Assembly (NCBI GenBank): GCA_026989355.1
Contig: JALSJM010000005.1
Location: forward strand, 186,001-250,000
Length of the DNA stretch: 64,000 nucleotides
Reading direction: 5' to 3'
Source of the DNA: Paracoccaceae bacterium
GTDB taxonomy: Bacteria > Pseudomonadota > Alphaproteobacteria > Rhodobacterales > Rhodobacteraceae
Below the pieces are notes generated by a model that saw only the letters and a list, made by a program, of their open reading frames with translations, was not told where the DNA came from and did not search any database. The position numbers were made by a program, and so were the translations under genes. Shown here piece after piece: positions 19,233-28,151 of the stretch (its first letter is position 1; the number at the start of each line of letters is the position of its first letter).

Positions 19233-19397
19233 ATGATCAGGTTTGTTCTCACAGGATGCGCAGCCGGGGGTGTTGAAGCCGCCCTGCTGCTGAATGCCGG
19301 CCAATCGGTGCCGGTTGCCCTGCTGGGCTATGCGGTTGCCGGCAGCATCGCAATGGTGATGAGCGCGTTCTATTTCGCCCATGGCAAACCGGGCTGA
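19233..19397 (+). CDS. Small hydrophobic protein, unknown
   Basis: A 54-residue protein starting MIRFVLTGCAAGGVEAALLL, with two predicted membrane helices and a short loop (NAGQSVPV), ending FYFAHGKPG. AGGATGGGG lies directly upstream of the ATG. An in-frame ATG at 19215 is less well placed. No family recognised. It ends 128 bp before the convergent acetyltransferase; that gap contains only a weak GGGG/CCCC hairpin. Confidence 0.5.
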   Translation: MIRFVLTGCAAGGVEAALLLNAGQSVPVALLGYAVAGSIAMVMSAFYFAHGKPG

Positions 19398-19525
19398 GCC
19401 GACCGGGCCGGCAAGGCCAGGCATACAAGACCGAGACAGACAAGATCGAAACAGACAGGGGATCTGCAGCCCCCTTTCCAGGCATTTACAGATGCAATCG
19501 CATCGCCTTTCGATCTTCGCCCGTT

Positions 19526-20083
19526 TCAGGCCGGAGCCGATGATGTATCCTGCCAGCGTTGCACCCGGCCTTCGACCCCGCTCCAGCCACCACTGACAAG
19601 CGCACGCCCCAGAACCCGGGCCGGATTGGTGGGCGGTGGCATCATCACCGACGAAAGGCGATGAAAGCCGAAGCGGCCATAATAGGGCTCGTCCCCCACC
19701 AGCAACACGCGCGCCCAGCTTTCCGCCGCCCGTTCCAGGCTTTCCCCGATCAGCATCCCACCAAGCCCCTCGCCCTGATGGGTGGGATGCACGGCCACCG
19801 GCCCCAGCAGCAGGGCCGGCGCACCCTGAGATCCGATCCGCACCGGCCAGTAACGGATCGCGCCGGCCAGAACCCCGGTGCAATCACGCGCCACCATGCA
19901 CAGCGCGGCCACCGGGGGCACGCCTTCGCGCAGCCGATAAGACGAAAGCGCCTCGCGGCCGGGCGCAAAACAGAGATCGAAGAGCGCCTCCACCTCCCAC
20001 CAGTCCGCTTCTTCTTCCGGTTTCAGTTCGAATGCCACCCGCAGCCCCGCTTCTGCGTTTTTCGCTGGAAACGCCCCTAGCAT
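19526..20083 (-). CDS. GNAT-family N-acetyltransferase
   Basis: Acetyl-CoA-dependent transferase (185 aa). The core shows LLLGPVAVHPTHQGEGLGGMLIGESLE, i.e. the V-x-P-x-x-Q-G-x-G-x-G/G motif A that binds the pantetheine pyrophosphate. Strands ALCMVARDCTGVLAGAIRYW precede it and LLVGDEPYYGRFGF follows it, typical of the YhbS-like subgroup. The start at 20083 (MLGAFPAKNAE) is chosen because an in-frame ATG at 20119 would run into the divergent neighbour. Substrate unknown. It shares a 34-bp divergent region with the flavin reductase gene. Confidence 0.8.
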   Translation of the reverse strand: MLGAFPAKNAEAGLRVAFELKPEEEADWWEVEALFDLCFAPGREALSSYRLREGVPPVAALCMVARDCTGVLAGAIRYWPVRIGSQGAPALLLGPVAVHPTHQGEGLGGMLIGESLERAAESWARVLLVGDEPYYGRFGFHRLSSVMMPPPTNPARVLGRALVSGGWSGVEGRVQRWQDTSSAPA

Positions 20084-20117
20084 GGCGCTAGCTCTGGGGC
20101 AAACGGAGGATCCGCGC

Positions 20118-20723
20118 ATGTTCTATCGCCCCGAGGAAGGCCACAACCTGCCGCACAACCCCTTCAGCGCCATCATCAGCCCGCGCCCGATCGGCTGGAT
20201 CTCGACGCGCGACAAGGCCGGGCACGACAACCTTGCGCCCTATTCCTTTTTCAATGCCGTGGCCTATGAGCCGCCGCAGGTGATGTTCGCTTCGACCAGC
20301 AACAAGGCCGACCGCCACATGGGAAAGGACAGCGTGGCCAATATCGACGAAACCGGGGTGTTCTGCGTCAATATCGTGGAATTCGCCGCCCGCGAGGCAA
20401 TGAACGCCACCTCTGCATCGCATGATGCAGAAGTCGATGAATTTGCCAGCGCCGGCATTGCCAAGAACGAATGCCACACGATTTCCTGCGCGCGGGTAGC
20501 CGATGCACCTGCGGCGCTTGAATGCCGGCTGGTGCGCATCCTGCGGCTGGAGGGTGCCACCAACTACATGGTGATCGGCCGGGTCAGCGGGGTGCATCTG
20601 CGCGACGACTGCCTGAAGAACGGGGTATTCGATGTTACCACCTATCAGCCTCTGGCACGGCTTGGTTACCGCGATTACACCCGGGTGAGCGAACTGTTCA
20701 GCCTGCAGCGCCCTGACGACTGA
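20118..20723 (+). CDS. Flavin reductase-like FMN-binding protein
   Basis: FMN-binding split-barrel protein (201 aa) of the flavin reductase / DIM6-NTAB family (COG1853 type). Visible: NPFSAIISPRPIGWISTRD, LAPYSFFNAVAYEPPQVMFAS, and MVIGRVSGVHLRDD near the end. The close spacing of SPRPIGW and APYSFFN is the family signature. The ATG at 20118 follows GGAGGATCCGCGC. It may supply reduced flavin to an oxygenase or reduce small organic compounds; no partner is adjacent. Confidence 0.85.
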   Translation: MFYRPEEGHNLPHNPFSAIISPRPIGWISTRDKAGHDNLAPYSFFNAVAYEPPQVMFASTSNKADRHMGKDSVANIDETGVFCVNIVEFAAREAMNATSASHDAEVDEFASAGIAKNECHTISCARVADAPAALECRLVRILRLEGATNYMVIGRVSGVHLRDDCLKNGVFDVTTYQPLARLGYRDYTRVSELFSLQRPDD

Positions 20724-20815
20724 CCGCAAGGCCCCGATTGCCACCGCCCCCTTTCCCCGCGCGGCACCTTCGGCTAGCCTGCCGCGAGACAACACAGGAT
20801 CGCGCAGGAGGCACG

Positions 20816-21694
20816 ATGGCACAGGAAACCATGATCGGGGTGATCGGCGGCTCGGGGGTTTACGAAATCGAAGGGCTGGAGAATGCCGAATGGCGCTCTG
20901 TCGATACCCCCTGGGGGCCGCCCTCCGACGAAATCCTCACCGGCAGGCTTGACGGTATCACAATGGCCTTTCTGCCCCGCCACGGGCGCGGCCATCGCCA
21001 TTCGCCCAGCACCGTGCCCTATCGCGCCAATATCGATGCGCTGAAGCGGATCGGCGTGAGCGACGTGATCTCGGTTTCCGCCTGCGGTTCCTTCCGCCAG
21101 GAAATGGCCCCCGGAGATTTCGTGATCGTCGATCAGTTCATCGACCGCACCTTCGCGCGCGAGAAATCCTTCTTCGGCACCGGCTGTGTGGCGCATGTCA
21201 GCGTGGCACATCCTACCTGTGCCCGCCTTTCGGCCGCCTGCGCACAAGCCGCGCGCGCCGAAGGCATCACCGTGCATGAGGGCGGCACCTATCTGGCAAT
21301 GGAGGGGCCGCAGTTTTCAACCGTGGCCGAAAGCCGGATGTATCGCGAAAGCTGGGGGGCCGACGTGATCGGGATGACGAACATGCCCGAGGCCAAGCTC
21401 GCCCGCGAGGCAGAGCTTTGCTATGCCTCCGTGGCCATGATCACCGATTACGACAGCTGGCACCCCGATCACGGCGCGGTGGACATTTCCGAGATCATCG
21501 CCACCCTCGCCGGCAATGCCGACAAGGCCCGTGCCCTGGTGGCCCGCCTGCCCGCGCTGCTGGGCACCGCGCGCGCGCCCTGCGAACACGGCTGCGACCG
21601 GGCGCTGGACCACGCCATTCTCACCGCCCCCGAGGCGCGCGATCCGGCGCTGGTGCAGAAGCTTGATGCCGTGGCCGGCCGCGTCCTGGGATAG
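20816..21694 (+). CDS. mtnP: S-methyl-5'-thioadenosine phosphorylase
   Basis: Splits methylthioadenosine (from polyamine synthesis) into adenine and methylthioribose-1-phosphate. At 292 aa it has family length. It has the N-terminal phosphate site GVIGGSGVYEI, the LPRHGRGHRHSPS segment, NIDALKRIGV, and the purine-binding region AMEGPQFSTVAESRMYR with GMTNMPEAKLAREAELCYA. CAGGAGGCACG precedes the ATG. The adenine released can be salvaged by Apt, encoded 157 bp downstream. Confidence 0.94.
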   Translation: MAQETMIGVIGGSGVYEIEGLENAEWRSVDTPWGPPSDEILTGRLDGITMAFLPRHGRGHRHSPSTVPYRANIDALKRIGVSDVISVSACGSFRQEMAPGDFVIVDQFIDRTFAREKSFFGTGCVAHVSVAHPTCARLSAACAQAARAEGITVHEGGTYLAMEGPQFSTVAESRMYRESWGADVIGMTNMPEAKLAREAELCYASVAMITDYDSWHPDHGAVDISEIIATLAGNADKARALVARLPALLGTARAPCEHGCDRALDHAILTAPEARDPALVQKLDAVAGRVLG

Positions 21695-21768
21695 TTCGGA
21701 AACGGTTTCACGATAATCGGCTGAACGGCCCGCTTTCTACCCGCTCCGGCCTTGCGGCAATATCGCCG

Positions 21769-21797
21769 TTGTCTCGCTCCGGCGGCTCGCTTATCTG
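21769..21797 (+). promoter_or_regulatory. Candidate promoter of apt
   Basis: TTGTCT (21769-21774) and TATCTG (21792-21797) with a 17-bp spacer lie 54 bp before the apt start at 21852. This suggests apt can be transcribed separately from mtnP. Confidence 0.35.
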
Positions 21798-21851
21798 TTG
21801 TCACGGCCCGAAACCGGGGCCAGACCGGAAGATGCAGCAAGGGAAGGCCCC

Positions 21852-22382
21852 ATGAAAACCGTCAGGGATTACATCCGCACCATTGTCGATTTCCCCCACG
21901 AGGGGATCATGTTCCGCGATGTCACCACGCTGTTTGCCGATGCACGCGGCTTTCGCATGGCGGTGGACCAGATGCTGCACCCCTATGCCGGCCAGGAGAT
22001 CGACAAGGTAGTGGGCCTTGAAGCCCGCGGCTTCATTCTTGGCGGCGCCATCGCCCATCAGCTGACAAAGGGTTTCGTGCCGATCCGCAAGAAGGGCAAA
22101 CTTCCGGGGCCCACGATCTCCGAAGCCTACACGCTGGAATACGGCGAAGCGGTGATGGAAATCCACAGCGACGCGATCACCCCCGGCGAAAAGATCCTGC
22201 TGGTCGATGATCTGCTGGCCACCGGCGGCACCGCCGAAGCCGGCATCAAGCTGATCGAGCGCCTCGGCGGCGAGATCGTGGGATGTGCGTTCATCATAGA
22301 TCTGCCCGATCTCGGCGGACGCCAACGGCTTGAAAAGCTGGGCATGAAGGTGGACACGCTCTGCGCATTCGAAGGCGCGTAA
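21852..22382 (+). CDS. apt: Adenine phosphoribosyltransferase
   Basis: Converts adenine and PRPP to AMP (176 aa, family length). It shows [20 protein letters not shown] at the N-terminus, [13 protein letters not shown], and the PRPP-binding loop [16 protein letters not shown]. Placed after mtnP, it completes salvage of adenine from methylthioadenosine. GGAAGGCCCC precedes the ATG. Confidence 0.96.
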   Translation: MKTVRDYIRTIVDFPHEGIMFRDVTTLFADARGFRMAVDQMLHPYAGQEIDKVVGLEARGFILGGAIAHQLTKGFVPIRKKGKLPGPTISEAYTLEYGEAVMEIHSDAITPGEKILLVDDLLATGGTAEAGIKLIERLGGEIVGCAFIIDLPDLGGRQRLEKLGMKVDTLCAFEGA

Positions 22383-22452
22383 CCCTTTCGAAAGGGAATC
22401 GGGCTAGACACGATCATGCCTGACGGGAGCAGGCGCTGTTTGCACAAGACCG

Positions 22453-22483
22453 GATCGCCCCGTTGCCCCCCAACGGGGCGATC
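22453..22483. terminator. Perfect 12-bp hairpin between convergent apt and pmtA
   Basis: GATCGCCCCGTT (22453-22464) pairs perfectly with AACGGGGCGATC (22472-22483) around a seven-base loop GCCCCCC. It lies in the 232-bp gap between apt (+) and pmtA (-) and could end transcription from both sides, although no T-run follows on either strand. Smaller hairpins follow at 22540-22559 (GCCGGG/CCCGGC) and 22585-22610 (ATCCCGCC/GGCGGGAT). Nothing else was seen in the gap. Confidence 0.5.
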
Positions 22484-22614
22484 ATTCGCCCTGCCCCCGC
22501 TGTCCTGCCCGGTGCCCGGGGTTCGCACCGCGCGGCAACGCCGGGCCCGTGCACCCGGCAGCCATGCCCCGCCGCACCGGCCCCATCCCGCCCCGCTCGT
22601 CAGGCGGGATCTCG

Positions 22615-23238
22615 TCAGGCAAGGGCGGCCTTGCGAAATGCCAGAAAGGTCATCATGCCGAACGGCGGCAGGGGTTTCTTTTCGATCAGCTGCAGGGCAG
22701 CTTCCTGCATGACCGCATCGATCGGAAAATCCGAATGCCAGCCAAGCAGCTTCTCCAGCGGCACGGCCAGGCGTTCCAGCACCGCCAGAACCCCCTTGTC
22801 GCGGGCAAAGTGATTGCTGATCACTACCTGTCCACCCGGCTTGCAGACCCTGACCATCTCGGCCATGACACGCTCGGGCTGCGGCACCACCGAAAGCACA
22901 TGCATGGCCGTCACCGTATCGAAATGATCGTCGGGAAAGGCCAGTTCGCGCGCGTCCATCTGCTGCAACGCCTTCACATGCGTCAGCCCGAAGCGTTCGA
23001 CCTTGGCACTTGCCTTGGCCAGCATTTCCTCGCTGAAATCGATGCCGATCACTTCCATCTCGGGGCTGTAATGGGGAAGCGCCAGCCCGGTGCCAACCCC
23101 GACTTCCAGAACCCGTCCCGGATTCTGGCTGATATATCTCACAACCTGCCGGCGTCCGCGATTGGTAACCGCTCCGAAACTCCTGTCATATATCGGTGCC
23201 CAGCGCGCGTAGGAAACCTTTACAGCATCAAGATCCAT
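22615..23238 (-). CDS. pmtA: Phosphatidylethanolamine N-methyltransferase, Rhodobacter type
   Basis: SAM-dependent methyltransferase (207 aa) converting phosphatidylethanolamine by three methylations to phosphatidylcholine. It begins MDLDAVKVSYARWAPIYDRSFG, characteristic of the soluble Rhodobacter-type PmtA. The SAM site is VLEVGVGTGLALPHY (residues about 43-57), followed by IGIDFSEEMLAKA and GGQVVISNHFA. The gene lies 12 bp downstream of pssA in a psd-pssA-pmtA series supplying its substrate, which strengthens this call over a ubiquinone-type methyltransferase. Confidence 0.85.
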   Translation of the reverse strand: MDLDAVKVSYARWAPIYDRSFGAVTNRGRRQVVRYISQNPGRVLEVGVGTGLALPHYSPEMEVIGIDFSEEMLAKASAKVERFGLTHVKALQQMDARELAFPDDHFDTVTAMHVLSVVPQPERVMAEMVRVCKPGGQVVISNHFARDKGVLAVLERLAVPLEKLLGWHSDFPIDAVMQEAALQLIEKKPLPPFGMMTFLAFRKAALA

Positions 23239-23250
23239 CCGGCCCTCATA

Positions 23251-24009
23251 TCACTTGTTTGTCACATGGTCACATTCGTTTCCGCGGCGGCGAACGAGAT
23301 CCGCCACCACCCAGCCCACATAGGCAAGGCAGATCGCAATCAGGGTCATCCAGGGGTATGTCAGGACAGCCGCGCCCAGAAAGGCAACCCCGACGATCAC
23401 GAACTTGACATTCCTGCCCGCCACCCTGATCCGGGTCAGTGAAGGCGTGGGGATACGGCTGATCATCAGCAGCCCGATGGCAACCAGATTGCCCGCCACC
23501 AGCCCCGCCGGCAGAACCGAGGCATTTGCCGAAAGAAAGGAAACATAGAGCGGCCACATCGCCAGCAGGGCGCCGGCCGGGGCAGGAATACCGGCAAAAT
23601 CTCTGCTTTTCCCGTTATTCCGCGTCCGGCTTGTCACATTGAAACGCGCCAGGCGCAATACGCAGCAGACTGCATAGACAAGTACCGCCAGCCAGCCGGC
23701 CGAGCGCATGTCCTCAAGCGCCCAGAGATAGACGACCAGCGGCGCCGCCACCCCGAAATTCACGAAATCGGAAAGTGAATCCAGCTCCGCCCCAAGCATC
23801 CCCTCGCATTTCAGAAGCCGCGCGATGCGCCCGTCAATTCCGTCAAGCACCGCGGCCAGAACGATCAGCAGCACCGCCAGATCGTACCGCTCCTGGGTGG
23901 CAAAGCGGATCGCCGTCAGCCCCGCCGTCAGTGCCCCGATGGTGATCAGGTTCGGCAACAGCTGGATGATGCCGAATTCCTGGTCGGAGGAAAGCCTTGC
24001 CTTTCCCAT
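23251..24009 (-). CDS. pssA: CDP-diacylglycerol-serine O-phosphatidyltransferase
   Basis: Integral membrane CDP-alcohol phosphotransferase (252 aa) making phosphatidylserine from CDP-diacylglycerol and serine. The catalytic pattern DGxxGRxAR...G...DxxxD is seen as DGIDGRIARLL, then CEGMLGAELDSLSDF. About six to eight hydrophobic segments follow, and LLPNLITIGALTAGL starts the first. It ends 12 bp before pmtA and begins 2 bp after psd ends, so the three form one operon. Confidence 0.93.
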   Translation of the reverse strand: MGKARLSSDQEFGIIQLLPNLITIGALTAGLTAIRFATQERYDLAVLLIVLAAVLDGIDGRIARLLKCEGMLGAELDSLSDFVNFGVAAPLVVYLWALEDMRSAGWLAVLVYAVCCVLRLARFNVTSRTRNNGKSRDFAGIPAPAGALLAMWPLYVSFLSANASVLPAGLVAGNLVAIGLLMISRIPTPSLTRIRVAGRNVKFVIVGVAFLGAAVLTYPWMTLIAICLAYVGWVVADLVRRRGNECDHVTNK

Positions 24010-24011
24010 GA

Positions 24012-24704
24012 TCAGCTTGTCCGGCCCGTGCGCGGCCCCTCGTCGGATTGAAGGTCCGCCAGCACCGTCTCGCCGGCAATCATCGTCTGTCCGGGGCAGA
24101 CCAGCGGCGCAACCCCGCCCGGCAGATAGACATCAAGGCGCGACCCGAACCGGATCAGGCCGAATCGCTCTCCGGTTTCCAGACGGGCGCCTTCGCGGGT
24201 GAAGCACACGATGCGCCGGGCCACCAGACCGGCAATCTGCACCACCGCCAGTTCGCGGCCGTCATCCATGCGCAGCACAAGCGAATTGCGCTCGTTATCC
24301 TCGCTCGCCTTGTCGAGCGACGCGTTGAGGAACTTTCCCGGACGATAGGCGATCGACCGCACCTCTCCTCCGATCGGGGCCCGGTTCACGTGGCAGTTGA
24401 ATACATTCATGAATACGCTGATGCGGGTCAGGGGCGTATCACCCATGCCCAGTTCGGCCGGCGGCGCGGCAGGCTCGATCATCGACACCACCCCGTCGGC
24501 CGGGCTGACGATCAGCCCCGCGCGCTCGGGAGTGGTCCGCCTGGGGTCGCGGAAGAAGTAATAGCACCAGATGGTCAGGCCCAGCCCGATCCAGCCAAGC
24601 GGAGCCCACAGCCAGAACAGCACAAGGGTAACGATCGCGAAGGCCGCAACAAACCGCACACCCTCGCGGTGCATCGGCTTCAGGAACGTTTCGAGCATGT
24701 TCAT
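24012..24704 (-). CDS. psd: Phosphatidylserine decarboxylase proenzyme, short form
   Basis: Converts phosphatidylserine to phosphatidylethanolamine. It is synthesised as a proenzyme (230 aa) that cleaves itself at the Gly-Ser of [13 protein letters not shown] to create the pyruvoyl group. Membrane-anchoring hydrophobic helices lie at about residues 17-48, then [12 protein letters not shown] and the conserved [11 protein letters not shown] and [13 protein letters not shown] blocks. It is the first gene of the psd-pssA-pmtA operon. The unusual order, with the second enzyme of the pathway first, is common in bacteria. Confidence 0.93.
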   Translation of the reverse strand: MNMLETFLKPMHREGVRFVAAFAIVTLVLFWLWAPLGWIGLGLTIWCYYFFRDPRRTTPERAGLIVSPADGVVSMIEPAAPPAELGMGDTPLTRISVFMNVFNCHVNRAPIGGEVRSIAYRPGKFLNASLDKASEDNERNSLVLRMDDGRELAVVQIAGLVARRIVCFTREGARLETGERFGLIRFGSRLDVYLPGGVAPLVCPGQTMIAGETVLADLQSDEGPRTGRTS

Positions 24705-24844
24705 GCAGATGATACCGCCTGTTCTGGTTCGCGCTTCATAACCGCCGGGTGCGCGGGGTGCAACCGCCTGCGTGCCACAGGGGATGCCACAGGGCAGGAT
24801 TTCCCTCTGGCTGCGAATGCGCGCTGGCGAAAACGCGCCGACGC

Positions 24845-26275
24845 TCAGCCCAGCACCGCGCCCGGATTCATGATTCCGTTCGGATCAAGCGCCACCTTCA
24901 GGGCGCGCATGGCGGCCAGCCTGGCGCTGTCTTCATGGCGTGCCAGATCGGCGGCCTTCAGGCGCCCGATCCCGTGTTCGGCACTGATCGTGCCGCCAAG
25001 CGCCAGAACCCGCTCCTGCACCAGTTCCTTCAGTTCCGCGCGCCTGTCATCGTATTTTTCGCGCCGGGCGCCTTTCTCGGGAAAGATGTTGTAATGCAGA
25101 TTGCCATCGCCCAGATGCCCGAAGCAGTTCACGCGAAACGGGCCCCGCGCGGCAATCTCGGCCCCGGTCGCAGCGATGAAGCCGGGGATTTCCGAAAGCG
25201 GCAGGGCGATGTCGTTCGACACGATGGCACCGATCCTGCGGTTGCCCTCGGGAATGCTTTCGCGCAGATGCCAGAAATCGCTGCGCTGACCTTCCGACTG
25301 CGCAATCAGACCTTCGCCTGCGATCCCCGCCCCGGCGGCGCGTTCGTAAAGCCGCTCCAGCAATGCTGCCGCGCGAATACCCCCCGACACCCCGAGATCC
25401 ACCAGCACCACCCACGCGGGCGGCGTTGCGAAGGGCTGGCGCAGCCCGGGCATGGTTTCGGCAAGAAAGCGCAGCCCCTGCCCCGATATCAGTTCGAAGG
25501 CCGAGATCATCTCGCCCGCCACGGCACGCGCAATATCCAGAAGCGCCAGCGCAGCCGCCGGCGAGGGCACCACCAGAAGCGCCACAGACCGATCTTCCGG
25601 GCGGGGAAAAAGGCGCAGCACCGCTGCGGTGATCACCCCGAGCGTGCCTTCCGCACCGATCAGAAGATCGCGCAGGTCATAACCGGTGTTGTCCTTGTAA
25701 AGCCGCTTCAGCCCGTGCCAGATACGGCCATCGGGCAGCACCGCCTCAAGCCCCAGACACAGCGCACGGGCATTGCCGTAACGCAGCACATTGACGCCGC
25801 CGGCGTTGGTGGAAAGCGCCCCGCCCACCTGTGCCGATCCCCCCGAGGCCAGCGACAGCGGAAACAGTCGGCCGGCCTTCTCTGCCGCGGTCTGCACCTC
25901 GTGCAGGGCCAGCCCGGCTTCGGCGATCATCAGGTTTTCGTCAGGCCAGAGGCCGCGCACGGCCCGCATCCGCCCGAGGCTCAGGATCACCGGCGCCGGC
26001 GGATCGGGTTTCACCTGGCCGCCCACAAGGCCGGTGCCCCCGCCAAAGGGCACCACCCCGACCCGCGCCGCATTGCAGCTGCGCAGGATGATCGACACCT
26101 GTTCGGCGCTTTCGGGGGCCAGCACAAGCCCCCCGGCGCCATGAAACCGCCCGCGCGGCTCTTCAAGGAATTCCGGTGCAAGGGGGCGGAAACAGGATTC
26201 GGGCAGAAGCCCGCGCAGGCGGGTTTCGAATGCGCCGTCGGCGGGAAGCAGCCTGTTGTCTGCGGGCAATGTCAT
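24845..26275 (-). CDS. FAD-linked oxidase, D-2-hydroxyglutarate / glycolate dehydrogenase-like
   Basis: VAO/PCMH-fold flavoprotein (476 aa) oxidising a D-2-hydroxy acid. The FAD domain has [33 protein letters not shown] and [12 protein letters not shown]. The C-terminal domain has [14 protein letters not shown] (metal/substrate histidines) and [11 protein letters not shown]. This layout fits GlcD, D-lactate dehydrogenase and D-2-hydroxyglutarate dehydrogenase. The last is likeliest given the absence of glcE/glcF neighbours, and serine synthesis via SerA produces that substrate. The start at 26275 is chosen over 26302. The GNAT gene ends 23 bp upstream, suggesting cotranscription. Confidence 0.8.
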   Translation of the reverse strand: MTLPADNRLLPADGAFETRLRGLLPESCFRPLAPEFLEEPRGRFHGAGGLVLAPESAEQVSIILRSCNAARVGVVPFGGGTGLVGGQVKPDPPAPVILSLGRMRAVRGLWPDENLMIAEAGLALHEVQTAAEKAGRLFPLSLASGGSAQVGGALSTNAGGVNVLRYGNARALCLGLEAVLPDGRIWHGLKRLYKDNTGYDLRDLLIGAEGTLGVITAAVLRLFPRPEDRSVALLVVPSPAAALALLDIARAVAGEMISAFELISGQGLRFLAETMPGLRQPFATPPAWVVLVDLGVSGGIRAAALLERLYERAAGAGIAGEGLIAQSEGQRSDFWHLRESIPEGNRRIGAIVSNDIALPLSEIPGFIAATGAEIAARGPFRVNCFGHLGDGNLHYNIFPEKGARREKYDDRRAELKELVQERVLALGGTISAEHGIGRLKAADLARHEDSARLAAMRALKVALDPNGIMNPGAVLG

Positions 26276-26298
26276 GCTCGGACCCTCATGCACTGCCC

Positions 26299-26889
26299 TC
26301 ATGCCTGGCCGATATCGGTGCGGCCGCGCCTGTCGGCCCTGAGATTGGCATAGAGCACGTGATTGCGCCAGCGGCCATTGATCTGAAGATAGGCCTGGGC
26401 CACGCCCTCATACTTGAAACCGCATTTCTCAAGCACCCCGCGCGAAGCGGCATTTTCGGGCAGGCAGGCAGCCTCGATGCGGCTGAGATCGAGCACTTCG
26501 AAAGCGTGGTGCACCACCGCATCGATTGCCTCGCGCATATAGCCCTGACGGGCAAAGGGCGCACCGATCCAGTAGCCGAGCGTGCCGGCCTGGGCCGGGC
26601 CGCGGCGAATGTTGTCAAGGGTGATGGCGCCAAGCAGCACCTGATCATCGCGCCGGATCATGAACAGCGGCAGCGCCGTGCCATTGGCAATCGAACGATG
26701 CGACCAGTAAACCCGGTTGGTGAACGACCGGCGCTTCAGGTGCCCGGTGCTCCACATCGGTTCCCAGGGAACAAGGAAATCGCGACTGTCGCTGCGCAGG
26801 CCGCTCCAGGCGGCAAAATCGCCGTGCTGCGGCGGCCGCAGGGTCATGCGTCCGGTTTCGATCCGAAGCCTGCGTATGCGGCGCAGCAT
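26299..26889 (-). CDS. GNAT acetyltransferase, RimJ-like
   Basis: N-acetyltransferase (196 aa) of the RimI/RimJ/RimL group that acetylates protein or peptide alpha-amino groups. It shows GRMTLRPPQHGDFAAW near the start, LGYWIGAPFARQGYMREAID (acetyl-CoA motif A, Q/R-x-x-G), and the closing ENAASRGVLEKCGFKYEG. The ATG shares one base with the stop of the M16 peptidase gene (TGATG), indicating coupled translation. Target unknown; RimJ acts on ribosomal protein S5 in E. coli. Confidence 0.83.
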   Translation of the reverse strand: MLRRIRRLRIETGRMTLRPPQHGDFAAWSGLRSDSRDFLVPWEPMWSTGHLKRRSFTNRVYWSHRSIANGTALPLFMIRRDDQVLLGAITLDNIRRGPAQAGTLGYWIGAPFARQGYMREAIDAVVHHAFEVLDLSRIEAACLPENAASRGVLEKCGFKYEGVAQAYLQINGRWRNHVLYANLRADRRGRTDIGQA

Positions 26890-28151
26890 CAGGCCACCAG
26901 CCGTTCTTTCAGGGCGTCGAGGGCCGGTGCATCCGCAACCGGCCCGTAAAGCGCCAGCGCCGCACGGCCCTGCCCTGCCATCTGCCCGGCAAGGCGGCGC
27001 ACATCGTCAAGCGTTACCGCATCAAGACGCTCGACCGTCTCGGATACCGGCGGCACCCGCCCCCAGATCGAAACCATGCGCGCCAGCCGCTCGGCCCGCC
27101 GGTCGGCGCTTTCAAGCCCCATCAGAAGCCCCGCCTTCAGCTGTGCGCGTGCGCGTTCCATCTCGGGGGTACTCATGTCTCCGGCGGCGCGCTTCAACTC
27201 GTCTGCCATGAGGTTGGCCAATGTCTCGATCTGCTCACCGCTGGTGCCCGCATAGACCGTTACCAGGCCGCTGTCGGACCAGGCGCTGGCCTGAGCATGG
27301 ATCGTATAGCAGAGCCCCCGGCGTTCGCGGATTTCCTGGAACAGGCGCGACGACATCCCCCCGCCCAGCGCCATGGCCAGGATCTGCATGGCATGAACGT
27401 CGGGATCCCGGAAATGCGGCGCCTCGAACGCCAGCGCGAAATGGGCCTGCTCCAGCGCCTTGATCCGCCGCACCTCGCCCCCGCCGAAACGGGCCGGCGC
27501 CGGCCTGGGGGCCGGGCGCGCGGCAAGATGGCCAAACAGGTTTTCGGCCTGGCGCAGGATCGCCCCGTGGTCCACCGCGCCGGCCGCGGCAAGGATCATC
27601 TGTCCCGGCCCATAGTGACGCGCCACGAAGCGCAGCAGATCATCGCGCGAAAAGCGCTGCACCCGCTCGGCCGTGCCAAGGATCATCCGCCCCATCGGCT
27701 GATCGGGATAGGCTTCGGCCTGAAGCCAGTCGAAGATCACGTCGTCGGGGGTATCAAGCACCTGACCGATCTCCTGCAGGATCACCCCGCGCTCCACCTC
27801 GATCTCTTCGGGTGCGAACAGGGGATCGAGCAGGATGTCGGAAAGGATATCAAGCGCCAGCGGCACGTCTCCGGCCAGCACCCGGGCGTAATAGGCGGTG
27901 TTCTCGCGCGAAGTATAGGCGTTGATGTAGCCGCCCACATCTTCGATCTGTTCGGCAATATCAAGGGCGCTGCGGCGGCTGGTGCCCTTGAAGGCCATGT
28001 GCTCAAGGAAATGGGCGATGCCGTTTTCCTGCGGATCCTCGTGCCGCCCGCCGGCCGTTATCCAGATGCCGATCGCCGCCGATTCCAGGCCCGGCATGCG
28101 TTCGGTGACAACGCGCAGGCCATTGGACAGGGTATCCAGCCGCACACTCAT
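26889..28151 (-). CDS. M16 family zinc peptidase (mitochondrial processing peptidase-like)
   Basis: Zinc metallopeptidase (420 aa) with the inverted motif HFLEH at residues 47-51 (H47, E50, H51), the substrate-side MAFKGTSRRSALDIA, and GGYINAYTSRENTAYYARVL. A single-chain protein of this size resembles the beta subunit of mitochondrial processing peptidase and the bacterial protein PepR/YmxG. It is coupled to thrC by an ATGA overlap, an arrangement I recall from other alphaproteobacteria. No signal peptide. Confidence 0.88.
   Translation of the reverse strand: MSVRLDTLSNGLRVVTERMPGLESAAIGIWITAGGRHEDPQENGIAHFLEHMAFKGTSRRSALDIAEQIEDVGGYINAYTSRENTAYYARVLAGDVPLALDILSDILLDPLFAPEEIEVERGVILQEIGQVLDTPDDVIFDWLQAEAYPDQPMGRMILGTAERVQRFSRDDLLRFVARHYGPGQMILAAAGAVDHGAILRQAENLFGHLAARPAPRPAPARFGGGEVRRIKALEQAHFALAFEAPHFRDPDVHAMQILAMALGGGMSSRLFQEIRERRGLCYTIHAQASAWSDSGLVTVYAGTSGEQIETLANLMADELKRAAGDMSTPEMERARAQLKAGLLMGLESADRRAERLARMVSIWGRVPPVSETVERLDAVTLDDVRRLAGQMAGQGRAALALYGPVADAPALDALKERLVA

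Noticed and set aside
22383-22614. tRNA or small RNA gene in the apt-pmtA gap
   Set aside because: There are several hairpins but no cloverleaf, no CCA end and no promoter. Best read as terminators.
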